Of a DNA stretch of 44,207 nt, positions 29,191-38,868 are shown in pieces. Position numbers and translations under genes: made by a program. The DNA comes from Nemertoderma westbladi (taxonomy: Eukaryota > Xenacoelomorpha > Nemertodermatida > Nemertodermatidae). The stretch lies in NCBI GenBank assembly GCA_032718475.1, contig JAUCBJ010007852.1, forward strand, positions 1 to 44,207, in the 5' to 3' direction. The notes beneath the pieces were generated by a model. The model made no database searches. It saw only the letters and a program-made list of their open reading frames with translations, and was not told where the DNA came from. Numbering within the stretch: the stretch's first letter is position 1; each line of letters begins with the position of its first letter.

Positions 29191-30261
29191 TAATAATAAT
29201 AATAATTAAAATATTTATATAGCGCCTTTCCTAAATTAAGAGCAAGGCGCATGGCATTGTTAAAATGTAGGATTGCTAAAAAATTAGATAAAAACAGTTT
29301 AATTAAAAACGGACATTGATAACATCGTGTGAATATGATTATGCAGATTTACTCGTACTCCAGGTGGAAGTAGTGTGTTTTTAGCCTCGACTTAAAAATC
29401 ACGATGGTTGGTGATTGTCGAACGTTGATTGGCAGTTTGTTCCAAATAGTCGGGGCAGCAACTGAGAATGCGCGCTTGCCGTAGTGCACCATGTTGAATC
29501 TAGGGATCACCAGCAGTTCGTAGTAGGATGACCTCAGTGACCGGGAGGGCGTGTAGGGTGACAGTAGATCTCGCAGATATACTGGTGCTGTTCCATTCAG
29601 ACACTTGTAGGTAATCATCGCAATTTTATAGTCTATCCAACATTGCACTGGAAGCCAATGTTGTCGCATTAGTACAGGGGTCATTTGTTGCCTGTCACTT
29701 TTCTTGAGACCAACTAAAAGACGCGCCGCACAGTTCTGCACATATTGTAGCTTTTTATTGGAATCAGTTGGAAGACCATAATAGAGGGAGTTGCAGTTGT
29801 CCAATTTACTTGTGACAAGCGCATGAATCAAAATCTCAAGATTGTCTTTGGATAAATAGCGCTTAATTTTTCCAAGATTCCTGAGGTGATAGAATGCTTC
29901 TCTGACAGTAATTCCAATGTGCTTGCGGAGTGTCAAAAGAGAATCGATTTCAACACTGATATTACGCGCAGTTGCGCTACAACCAATAGTCTCGGAACCA
30001 ATTATCACGTGCGGAGATTCAACTTGTTTACCGAATTGCGATGCAGCATGACCACTTTATTTAGTCTTATCTGAGTTCATCGTTAAAAATGTGAGTCCAT
30101 CCATGCTCGAACTTCGGAAAGGCACTTTTCAGTGATATCCACTGCATCATTCAGGTTTGATTTCTTAAATGTTATGTCATGTAAATCATCTGCGTAGAGA
30201 TGTAGGGACAGTCCGTATTTTCTTATCACATTTGCGAGTGAACGTGTATAAATAGTAAATT
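29191..30261 (-). mobile_element. L2-like LINE, 5'-truncated, nested in family A
   Basis: The minus strand begins near 30250 around the RT catalytic motif ('SLHLYADDL' at about 30203-30177). It continues with 'WMDSHFLTMNSDKTK'-like sequence, a stop interruption near 30070, then 219 codons to 29349 with 'HLRNLGKIKRYLSKDNLEIL', 'LQYVQNCAARLLVGLKK' and 'KRAFSVAAPTIWNKLP'. The 3' end has 'tttatatagcgcctttccta' (plus strand) and a (taa)n tail at 29187-29208. The same 3' end occurs in the element at 35604, so both are one L2-like family. Confidence 0.8.
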
Positions 30262-30748
30262 TGGAGTGCTAAAGGACAAAGTGCTAAGGAGGTTGGATTG
30301 GATATAAATGCTACCAAGACCGAATTCATAACTTTTAATGTTGATGGAAACTTGACAACAATTTATAATAATCAACCAAGGAAAGTTGACGGCTTCCACT
30401 ACATTGGATCAAGGATGGAAAGTAGTAAAAAAGACATAGAAGTTAGGAAAGCAAAGGCTTGGATAGCTCTATCAAAAAGGGATACCATCTGGAAATCAGA
30501 TCTCTCCAGGCATCTGAAGACTAAGTTCTTTCGAGCCACAGTGGATAGTGTATTTTTATACGGGGGTGAGACCTGGACACTGACTAAATCACTTGAACAA
30601 CGAATTGATGGTTGCTACACAAGACTGCTAAGGGCAGCCCTAAACATCAGCTGGATACATCACGACAAACGCCGAGCTCTATGGTACTATACCACCTGTA
30701 TCAACCACCCTCCGTGAACGCAGATTAAGATTAAGGGCACTGCTCGTG
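30262..30748 (+). pseudogene. LINE family A RT fragment, right part
   Basis: This encodes 'VGLDINATKTEFITFNVDGN', 'VDGFHYIGSRMESSKKDIE', 'VFLYGGETWTLTKSLEQRID' and 'RRALWYYTTC', the thumb and connection region after RT motif C. The frame is open for 139 codons and then shifts at the 'TLRERRLR' segment and breaks off near 30748. Confidence 0.8.
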
Positions 30749-31195
30749 TGAGCGTTCAATTCCCTGCACCACCCAGCGGAAAATGGGGAAAGTGGCGTTT
30801 TACCAATTATAGGTGATTAGGTGACATTACCATTATAATGTCACCTAACAACCAAAGGAGGCAATATACATTGCCAGCCACGAGAAGCGATAACAGGCTA
30901 CAATCCATCTCAGGGAAAGCTAGCATGTACAAACAGAGAATAGGGAATGCCAGGGGAAAGAGTAGCCAATGGTGGGGCAGATAGCCACTCTGATTGGAGC
31001 GCATCCATTGGTTAGACCAAAGTAGATAATAGTTTATTGTGTTACCATATTGATTGTGCCTTTAGTTGGTTTGTACAGTTTAGAGGTCAAACGGTTTTCA
31101 ACCATCATCGCCAGTACTGCTATTGTGCTGTATTACCGGTACATACTGACATATCTGAGATTAACAACATTAACATCAGAACATTGCGACAACTA
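30749..31195. other. Unassigned insert with a 13-bp perfect inverted repeat
   Basis: ttaggtgacatta at 30827-30839 is mirrored by taatgtcacctaa at 30846-30858. The surrounding sequence is of unknown origin and separates the broken family A body from its tail array. No ORF is supported. Confidence 0.6.
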
Positions 31196-31455
31196 TGGAG
31201 AATCGGGAAGCCCGGAAGGATCTCATTTCCACTGTCTGATTTCGTTCGACCTAGTAGTAGTTGGAGAATCGAGAAGCCTGGAAGGATCTCATATCCACTG
31301 TCCACATTCGCTGAACCTAGTAGTAGTTGGAGAATCGGGAAACCTGGAAGGATCTCATTTTCACTGTCCGAGTTCGTTCGACCTAGTAGTAGTTGGAGAA
31401 TCAGGAAGCCTGGAAGGATCTCATTTCCACTGTCCGAGTTCGCTCGACCTACTAC
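31196..31455 (+). repeat. 66-bp tandem array made of the family A 3' end (four copies)
   Basis: Units start at 31196, 31262, 31328 and 31394, exactly 66 bp apart. Each begins 'tggagaatcgggaagcctgg', holds the last codons of the LINE ORF and ends with ctcgacctagtagtagt, that is, the stop codon and the TAG tail. The array is continued at 32411-32580 beyond an inserted family B fragment. Confidence 0.9.
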
Positions 31456-32392
31456 TAGGATCGGCATGCTGCATTGCAGCTGCATTTTTAAGAATGCTGT
31501 ACCGGCTTGTCAACAAAATTGCACCGCCACAACTCCCTATCACCCATGACATTTGCTAGATCATCCGCATCTTTAAGGCCAGTGTCCTTTAAGATGTGTC
31601 TCAAGAAAGTCATGGGCTGTCCACCATGCTTATTCACTCCATGAGGCTGCCAAAATACAAGATTATGCACTGGCTGGTCCTCACGGCGAAAGCAATGTCC
31701 TGCAAAGCGGAGGCGATTTTGTTCTAGTGTCAAGCTTGGGGGAACCAATGAGACACCTCCAATGTTATATAGTGTCTGGTTGGAGATGTGTGCATTGTAC
31801 TTGACACAATGAACCCGGCGGAGCATTCTTGTGAAAGTGCCATCCAGAGATTTGGTGTCCTCAGCAGTTAGAGCCCAGCATGGACTCCCGTAGAGGAGTA
31901 CTGGAACTACTGCTGCTCTAAATAATCGGACCTTAAGTTTTAGATTGATTCTCGGTGACTTTCAAATCCTGGAAAGCCTATTCAAGGCTGCCCATGCCTT
32001 TCCCTTACGTATTCGAAGGTCCTCACCTGACTTCCGGATCCATGATCCCAGGTAACAGAAGTCGTCCACATGCTCAAGCATACCATCCTTTGAGCTTATG
32101 CTCATCCGATCAGAGACTTGCTGAGGACTTTCAAAGTTAACTGTCAGAATTTTGGTCTTTCTGGAGTTAATAAAAGGACCAACACTAGAAGCAGCATGTT
32201 CTAATGAGCTGAGGAGCCATTGGGCTCCCTCTAATGATTCTGGGAGTACTCCTAAGTCATCAGCAAAGTCTAGATCAGTTAGGTACTTGGCAGGATTTCC
32301 TCGACTTCTGTAGCCAGTAGGTGGAGTTATCATCACCCCATCATCATTATGATGATCTAAGGGCATGCGTAGAACATAGTCAACCACAATAA
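31450..32392 (-). mobile_element. LINE family B, 5'-truncated copy (RT C-terminal half)
   Basis: The reverse strand reads from the RT ('VVDYVLRMPLDHHNDDGVMI', 'YLTDLDFADDLGVLPESLEG') to 'CFRREDQPVHNLVFWQPHG' and 'KDTGLKDADDLANVMGDREL'. It then carries the short 3' UTR and a (tag)n tail, seen as 'ctactactaggatcggcatg' on the plus strand. It closely matches 41735-42665, with few amino-acid differences. One frameshift at about 31940-31960 splits it. It sits inside the family A tail array. Confidence 0.85.
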
Positions 32393-32410
32393 ATTTCCAC
32401 AATTTCCAAC

Positions 32411-32580
32411 AATTTCCACTGTCCGAGTTCGCTCGACCTAGTAGTAGTTGGAGAATCGGGAAGCCTGGAAGGACCTAATTTCCACTGTCCGAGTTTGCTC
32501 GCTCTAGTAGTAGTTGGAGAATCGGGAAGCCTGGAAGGATCTCATTTCCACTGTATGAGTTCACTCAACCTAGGAGTACT
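32411..32580 (+). repeat. 66-bp family A tail array, continued (about 2.6 copies)
   Basis: A partial unit is followed by units starting at 32449 and 32515, again 66 bp apart, ending in an irregular tag tail up to about 32597. Confidence 0.85.
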
Positions 32581-32671
32581 GTAGTAGTAGAGTACTGCAC
32601 TTACTTACCGACTTATCATTCTGTAAAATAATTAAACATTGGTGATGATATAAATATGTTATATTTTACAG

Positions 32672-32740
32672 AGCTTGAGACCACAACATTGAAATCAACA
32701 ACCCAATCTACAAATTCAACAGTTTCCACCATTCAAACAA
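32672..32740 (+). CDS. Exon 8: Ser/Thr-rich linker, module 1
   Basis: The exon is 69 bp, phase 1-1, with acceptor ttttacag and donor gttaga. It encodes 'ELETTTLKSTTQSTNSTVST' followed by 'IQT', a short mucin-like linker likely O-glycosylated outside the cell. It is repeated at 34728 and 44162. Confidence 0.8.
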
Positions 32741-32916
32741 GTTAGAATTTTATAGATTTATAGTATTGACTAGGTACATTGATAATTTGTATATTGATAC
32801 TGTCTACTAATTATATATGTTTATGTATAAAAATCTGCAGTGTTGCAACTCCAGAAAGTCAAACCTATGCTAAAATAAAATTATTGATATATCACAATTT
32901 GTATTAGCAATTTCAG

Positions 32917-33098
32917 GTTGTCCCGAACCTTACCATATTGCTCCAGTGGGGATGGTTGGTACTTTAACCTCACCTAACTACCCGTCCAACTACAATAACA
33001 ATGATCACTGCATCCACCACATCCATGGAGAAGTTCACAAATACATTCGATTAACATTCCAAGCATTCGATTTAGAAAGTGGTTTCGATATTCTCAAT
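32917..33098 (+). CDS. Exon 9: CUB domain, N-terminal half, module 1
   Basis: The exon is 182 bp, phase 1 to 0, with acceptor tttcag and donor gtaaga. It encodes 'SCPEPYHIAPVGMVGTLTSP', 'NYPSNYNNNDHCIHHIHGE' and 'IRLTFQAFDLESGFDILN'. The 'G-x-L-x-SPNYPxxY' and 'C-x-x-x-I' signatures and the 'FDIL' strand are standard CUB features. Two cysteines are present (the first disulphide). Confidence 0.9.
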
Positions 33099-33338
33099 GT
33101 AAGATAGTTGCAATGAAATATATTTACCACACCTCTCTAACTGCGCCAGAGTCTATTGACAAGATCATAATCAATAGACATTGGCGTTATCACAGCCATT
33201 TACAATCCAATCAAAGAATACCACTATTTATTGGACGAAAGAAGCTATATAATGACTGAATCAATTTATTAAACATTTATGTTTACATGTTTTGTGTTGA
33301 GGAGATCATAATAATTAATTTAATTATTCTCTCATTAG

Positions 33339-33498
33339 GTATTTAATGGTGCTAACGATAGTGCACCTTTGATAATATTATTAACTGGAAGTGCACTACC
33401 GACGCCAATAACATCCTCTACTAGGGATTTATACCTTGTCTTTGCTAGTGATTATTCGATTACTAAAACTGGATATTCAATCAATTATGAAAATATAG
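33339..33498 (+). CDS. Exon 10: CUB domain, C-terminal half, module 1
   Basis: The exon is 160 bp, phase 0 to 1, with acceptor attag and donor gtatgt. It encodes 'VFNGANDSAPLIILLTGSAL', 'PTPITSSTRDLYLVFASDYS' and 'ITKTGYSINYENI'. The 'S.T..LYLVFASD.....GYSINYE' pattern is the CUB C-terminal half. It has no cysteine, so the usual second CUB disulphide is missing. Confidence 0.9.
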
Positions 33499-33597
33499 GT
33501 ATGTTCATTTGTAAATTCGGTTTTGGTAAAAGGATCAGTTGGGATGGACCAGGTGATAGTGACAATTCCTTTGACTGCATGCACCATTGTAATGGAT

Positions 33598-34205
33598 CAG
33601 GAAGTCAGGTGAAGGACACGTAAAGGAAAGGCATGATTGGCAACTTTGAATAGTTTTTCCTGGATTTGGAAGTCCCCTAAAATAAATCGAAATCTCAACA
33701 TAGTACTAATGGTAGACCCAGTACTCGTATTTGAGACTCCATGCTGGGCTCTAACTACAGAAGGTACCAAATCTCTGAATGGCACGTATACAAGAATGCT
33801 AAGCTTGGTTCTTTGTGTCAAGTATAATGAACACATCACGTACAGACTCTATACAATATTGCAGGTGTTTCATTAGTCTCCCTTAGCTTGACAGTTGAAT
33901 GCTGTCGCCTTTGTTTGCAGGACATTGTTTTCGCCGTGAGGACCAGCCAGTGCATAAACTTGTGCTTTGGCAGCCCCATGGAGTGAATAAAAATGAGCAC
34001 GGTCCATGACTTTCTAGAGGCACCTCTTAAAGGACACTGTCCTTGAAGGTGCGGATGATCTTGCAAATGTCATGGTTGATAGGGAGTTGTGGCATCCAAT
34101 TTTTTTGACATGCCGGTTGTCGGTATAGCATTCTTAAATATATGTAATGTTATATATAATGCAGCTGCAATGCAGCATGCCGATGCTAGTATTAGTATGC
34201 ACCAC
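33598..34205 (+). pseudogene. LINE family B relic in the intron of module 1
   Basis: Decayed plus-strand copy of the B C-terminal region with recognisable 'CWALTTE', 'KYNEHIT' and 'HCFRREDQPVHKLVLWQPHG', then a short 3' UTR and tag-like tail at 34190-34200. The same relic occurs at 43058-43660 in module 2, so it predates the module duplication. Confidence 0.8.
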
Positions 34206-34727
34206 TGTCACATGTTTATAGGACATGGTCCCCCACCAGTTTGTCAATAATTTTAATAACGATGTTATCCGCATTATCTACCCCATATTTCTCCTTGGAT
34301 AGGTTGGATGGCTAGCCTGCTTGATTCCATCTGCAAAATAAACCATCAGCACATCATTAGAATGTCAGTGTTAATTACATCTCGCCTGACCTGCAATATG
34401 GTACAACTAGAATGAGATACAATGAATGAGTGATAATTTAAAATACTCTCATTGTCAATGTATTCAATGAAGCGACTGAGACTTACTTATCATCTATTCA
34501 TAAGGACATAGGGATTGAAACTGATGAATTTGATATGATACACACCTGGCTTGCCAATATTTTTTTCTAATGAACAACTATGAGGAATGAACATAGCATT
34601 TATTTCGAGGCAGCAGAATCTAAATCAGTACTTGAATAAATTGTTTATAATATACTGCTCTTATACTTATCTACTTATCATTTTATAAATTGAACATTGT
34701 TTATTATAAATATGTTATATTTTACAG
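34206..34727. other. Intron sequence, module 1
   Basis: AT-rich intron DNA without ORF or named repeat. It is closely repeated at 43661-44161 as part of the module duplication. Confidence 0.7.
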
Positions 34728-34796
34728 AGCTTGAGACCACAACATTGAAATCAACAACCCAATCTACAATTTCAACAGTTTCCACGATTCAAACAA
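34728..34796 (+). CDS. Exon 11: Ser/Thr-rich linker, module 2
   Basis: The exon is 69 bp, phase 1-1. It encodes 'ELETTTLKSTTQSTISTVST' and 'IQT', one residue different (N to I) from module 1. That change removes the N-S-T glycosylation site of the first linker. Confidence 0.8.
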
Positions 34797-34990
34797 GTTA
34801 GAATTTTATAGATTAATAGTATTGATGCGGTAACGAGATAATTTGTATATTGATACTGTATACTAATTATGTTTGTTTATGTATGAAAATCTGCAGGGTT
34901 GCAATGCCAGAACCTATACCAAACTAAATAACTGATATATTTTATTATAATAGAATATTTATAATATTTTTTTTGTATTACCAATTTCAG

Positions 34991-35172
34991 GATGTCCAGA
35001 ACCTTACCATATTGCTCCAGTGGGGACGGTTGGTACTTTAACCTCACCTAACTACCCGTCCAACTACAATAACAATGATCACTGCATCCACCACATCCAT
35101 GGAGAAGTTCACAATAACATTCGAATAACATTCCAAGCATTCGATTTAGAAAGTGGTTTCGATATTCTCAAA
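34991..35172 (+). CDS. Exon 12: CUB domain, N-terminal half, module 2
   Basis: The exon is 182 bp, phase 1 to 0. It encodes 'RCPEPYHIAPVGTVGTLTSP', 'NYPSNYNNNDHCIHHIHGE', 'VHNNIRITFQAFDLESGFDI' and LK. It is nearly identical to exon 9. The following intron is swollen to 7.6 kb by two insertions, so correct splicing to 42799 is assumed, not shown. Confidence 0.85.
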
Positions 35173-35203
35173 GTAAGATATTGTAATGAAATATATTTAC
35201 CAC

Positions 35204-35213
35204 ACCTCTCTAA
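35204..35213. repeat. 10-bp target-site duplication of the foldback-like element, left copy
   Basis: acctctctaa at 35204-35213 is repeated at 38765-38774. The uninterrupted equivalent in module 1 (about 33132-33141, '...ctctctaactgcgcc') confirms the empty site. Confidence 0.85.
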
Positions 35214-35603
35214 TGGTGTTGTCGCGTTTCGGCTCCTGATAGTAGCATTAGAGACTCGTTTCGGCAACTCATAGTTGCATTTCGGCAACTGTTAACGGGA
35301 TGCGCTTAGGCAAACTTATAGATGCGTTTCGGCAACTCGTAATCAAAGGCAAACTGGATACTGTATAGAGTCTAGGCCTACAGTATAGATTATTACTGTA
35401 CCTTTGCCTCATTACGTTTCCCATTATTCAATTTCATTCTACATTAGTTTACCCACGCCTACTCCAACACTACTGACTATTTATTACCAGAGGCCTACAC
35501 AAAACCAACAATAAATTAATTATTGTTATTATTGTTATTATGTCTGATCCATAAAATCAAAGTTAGGGCTACTACACATGTCGTGGAAGTCTATATCCCC
35601 TTG

Positions 35604-37684
35604 TAATAATAATAATAATAATAATGATTTATATAGCGCCTTTACAAAAGTGCAGTAGATCAAGGCGCTTGGTACAACAGAACTGCACAATACAACCACA
35701 ATATACAGACCAAATTTACTAAATACTAAATTACGTTAAACAGTTGGCTAAAAACATGGGTTGTAACTTAAAAACATGATTAAAAACGATCAATTGAAGT
35801 TAAAATGTTATTGGCGATACTAACTTAAAAACATGATTAAAAACGATCAATTGAAGTTAAAATGTTATTGGCGATGCTATTCAAGCCGTGATAAATTAGT
35901 GCTAGATCAAACATGTACAGACATGCTGTAATTCTATGGGCTATATATTCTAGGCGCTTCAACTTAAAGCAATCAATGAATTAAAAAATATGCGTTAATT
36001 AAGAAACGGACAAGATCTGGGTTAAGAACAAACATAAGGGCTGGCCGAGTTGAAACTAATGAATGCGAAGGGTGATTGAAAAAGAACGCTGGCGGAGTTA
36101 TATTGCGTATAAAAAATTAATCATTGTTATATTCCAATTTAAAATAATGCGTTTTTAACTTTTTCTTAAATGCTCCAATTGTAACGGTTTGTCGGAGTTC
36201 CACAGGCAGTGAGTTCCATATGGTGGGAGAAGCGACGGAGAATGCCCTCTTGCCATAGTGGGTAAGTCTATAGCGCGAGGGTTGGAGCAACTCTAGCTCA
36301 CTGGACCGTAAGTTTCTAGTAGGAGCGTATGGGGTCAGCCGTTTCGTCAAATAATCAGGCGCCATACCGTGTAGACATTTATACGTTATCAACGCAATTT
36401 TGTATTCTATTCGGCGACATACAGGTAACCAGTGAAGTGCACGTAAGGTTGGCGTTATGTGGTCACGTTTCTTAACCCCTGCAACTAATCTAGCGGCCGA
36501 GTTTTGTACATATTGTAGTCTCTTCAACACCGTACCTGGTAGTCCATAATACAGTGAGTTGTTATTGTCAATTTTGCTTAAAATACACGTGTGTATTAAA
36601 ATCTGTAGACATTCTTTACTCATGTAACGTTTTATCTTTGATAGGCGCCGAAGGTGGAAAAATGATTCTCTAACAATCACCCCCACTTGTTTCACGAGTG
36701 TTAAATGAGAGTCTATTATAAGGCCAATGTTTCGTGCTGTTGCTAATGTGCTGCATCCCACAGTATCGTTACTAACTGTAATAACAGGTGCATCAACTTG
36801 CGGACCGAACCTTGATTGGAGTAGAATAATTTCTGTTTTATCGGTATTTAGCTTTAGGAAATACTCACGCATCCACTGTTGTATGTCTCTAAGGCAATTT
36901 TCCAAGATATCGACGGCATTTGTCAACTCATCTCGTTTAAAAACAATGTACAATTGCGTATCATCAGCATAGAAATGGTAATACAACCCATACCGCTTAA
37001 TGACAGACGATAGAGACCGGGAGTATATTCGGAATAGTAGTGGCCCAAGGACAGAGCCCTGCGGTAGTCCGTATTTGAGTGCAAAACTATTCGAATACGA
37101 TTCCCCAATGCGCACCTGCTGCGAACGTTCTGATAGGTATGAGCGGAACCATTCTAGAGCCAAACCATCAATCCCTATTTCACGTTCCAGAATATCGAGC
37201 AGTTTGCTGTGTTCGACAGTGTCGAACGTCGCACTAAGATCCAAAGCAACGAGCAGACACGCTGATCCTCCATCGATGCCAGTGAGTATGTCGTCCATGA
37301 CATTTAATAATGCAGTTTCAGTACCGTGATATTTCTTGTAAGCGCTTTGCATATCTTCATCCAAATTGTGTAAGTTCATGTGACGCATTAATTGACTTCC
37401 CACTACTTTCTCTACTAGTTTTGATATGAATAGCAAGTTGGATACTGGTCGAAAATTCTTGAGGAATTCCATGTTTAACCTAGCCTTCTTTAGGACTGGT
37501 GTGAGGACAGCCTCTTTCAGACACCCTGGCATCTTTGCAGTGGACAACGAAATATTTATAATTAGCGTTATAACCAGAAGTACCAGTGCGATTGAAAGTT
37601 TCAGCAACCATGTAGGTAGCGGATCCCGCGGACTTGATTTTGTCCTTGAATCGCGTATTAATCTGCCGTGTTAATCTGCCGTAT
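35604..37684 (-). mobile_element. L2-like LINE, 5'-truncated, inside the foldback element
   Basis: The plus-strand left end shows a (taa)n tail (35605-35624) and 'gatttatatagcgcctttac', the 3' end shared with the copy at 29191. A 57-bp tandem duplication in the 3' UTR lies at 35764-35877. The ORF runs leftward to about 36117, and at the right the element gives way to a minisatellite near 37685-37740. Confidence 0.85.
36117..37660 (-). CDS. L2-like reverse transcriptase, open frame
   Basis: About 500 codons are open. The frame is already open upstream of its first ATG, so no start is claimed. RT landmarks in order: 'DPLPTWLLKLSIAL', 'FRPVSNLLFISKLVEKVV', 'SAYKKYHGTETALL', 'LVALDLSATFDTVEH' (motif A), 'GLPQGSVLGPLLFRIY' (motif B), 'YHFYADDTQLY' (motif C, catalytic) and 'FLKLNTDKTEIILL'. 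The C-terminal tail is 'GKRAFSVASPTIWNSLP' and 'FKKKLKTHYFKLEYNND'. All catalytic residues are intact with no stop over the RT, so this copy is recent. No endonuclease is present in the window, so it cannot retrotranspose alone. Confidence 0.85.
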
Positions 37685-37739
37685 TAATCTGCCTCCTCCA
37701 CCGTTATCTCATCGAATTTGCTGAGTCTTCTCCCCGCGA

Positions 37740-38225
37740 CACCGGGATGAACCGCTCCAGCAGCTCCAACACAGGGGTGAACCGCTCCATCAGCTCCGAC
37801 ACCGGGGTGAACTGCTCCAGCAGCTCCGACGCTGGGGTGAACCGCTCCGGCAGCTCCGACACCGGGGTGAACCGCTCCAGCAGCTCCAACACAGGGGTGA
37901 ACCGCTCCAGCAGCTCCGACACCGGGGTGGGCCGCTCCAGCAGCTCCGACACCGGAGTGAACCGCTCCAGCAGCTCCGACACCGGGGTGAACCGCTCCAG
38001 CCGCTCCGACACCGGGGTGAACCGCTCCAGCAGCTCCGACACCGGGTTGAACCGCTCCGGCTGCTCCGACACCGGGGTTAACCGCTCCGACAGCTCCGAC
38101 ACCGGGGTGAACCGCTCCAACAGCTCCGACATTGGGGTAAACCGCTCCAGCAGCTCTGACACCGGGGTGCACCGTTCCAGCAGCTCCGACACCGGGGTGA
38201 ACCGCTCCAGCAGTTCCGACACAGT
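37740..38225. repeat. 30-bp minisatellite, about 16 copies, in LINE reading frame
   Basis: The unit on the plus strand runs 'cagctccgacaccggggtga' + accgctccag. Because 30 is divisible by 3, three frames stay open throughout. The minus frame spelling 'AGAVHPGVGA' repeats leads at its end into 'LSKFDEITVEEAD' (37725-37684), which resembles the segment that normally precedes 'DPLPTWLLK' in L2-like ORFs. The array therefore abuts or interrupts the LINE's coding region. A 13-bp triplication (ggcagattaatac type) at about 37660-37700 separates it from the RT frame. Confidence 0.85.
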
Positions 38226-38619
38226 TGTAAGAGTAATATTGTACCAGTACCCCTGTGTGAGCAAAATATTAAAAAAAATATTCAAAAAATTAACAATTCA
38301 ACATAATAGTAATTGAAATTAATTATTACTGAAGTTGTAGATGTAAACCCCGCCCAGCAAGGTGCGCTTCGATTTGTATTAGAAAAACTACCCTTGGAAA
38401 TTGTAAACGGGATTTGTGTTTCAGACAGACAGACTCCAGTTCCAAACGTACACATCCACAACTTCAGCTGCAGGTATATTTTAAATTAACTAACTAACTC
38501 AAACAGTTAACAACTCTGCCATCAAAAACAATAACTAACTTTTAAACTTTTCATCATTTATAATATACTTATATAATGAGTGCAGTCACAGATACATTAC
38601 AGATACAGATACGATACCT
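38226..38619. other. Interior of foldback-like element, unassigned
   Basis: AT-rich sequence between the minisatellite and the right inverted array. No ORF or named repeat. Confidence 0.5.
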
Positions 38620-38868
38620 AGTTGCCGAAACGCAACTTCAGTTCACCGAAATGTAACTACGAGTTGCCAAAACACAACTATAGCAGTTGGTGATACGTAA
38701 TTGTTCAGTTGCCGAAACGCGAATTTGAGTTGCCTAAACGTGACAGTTGCCGAAACGCTACGTAACCTCTCTAACTACACCAGAGTCTATTGACAAGATC
38801 ATAATCAATAGACATTGGCGTTATCACAGCCATTTAAAATTCGATCAAAGAATACCACTATTTATTGG

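Larger units (their letters stand above)
35214..38764. mobile_element. Foldback-like DNA element with inverted arrays of 'gcgtttcggcaact'
   Basis: A 3551-bp insertion is bounded by a perfect 10-bp TSD. Its left 130 bp (35214-35343) holds about five direct variants of gcgtttcggcaact spaced by 20-30 bp. Its right 145 bp (38620-38764) holds about seven variants in opposite orientation (agttgccgaaacgc). Inverted terminal arrays of short direct repeats define foldback elements; sea urchin TU elements are the known deuterostome precedent. A TSD of 9-10 bp would also fit Mutator-type transposition. No transposase was seen; the interior contains an L2-like LINE and a minisatellite. A trans-acting transposase would be needed. 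Confidence 0.75.

Noticed and set aside
31037-31559. Plus-strand ORFs of about 170 codons with repeated 'GRISFPLSEF' or 'GSLEGSHFHC'
   Set aside because: They translate the 66-bp LINE-tail array (66 is a multiple of 3), not a real gene.
37747-38316. Long plus-strand frame rich in 'SSSDTGVNRS' repeats
   Set aside because: The 30-bp minisatellite keeps three frames open. Only the minus frame joins LINE-like sequence, so the plus-strand protein is not supported.
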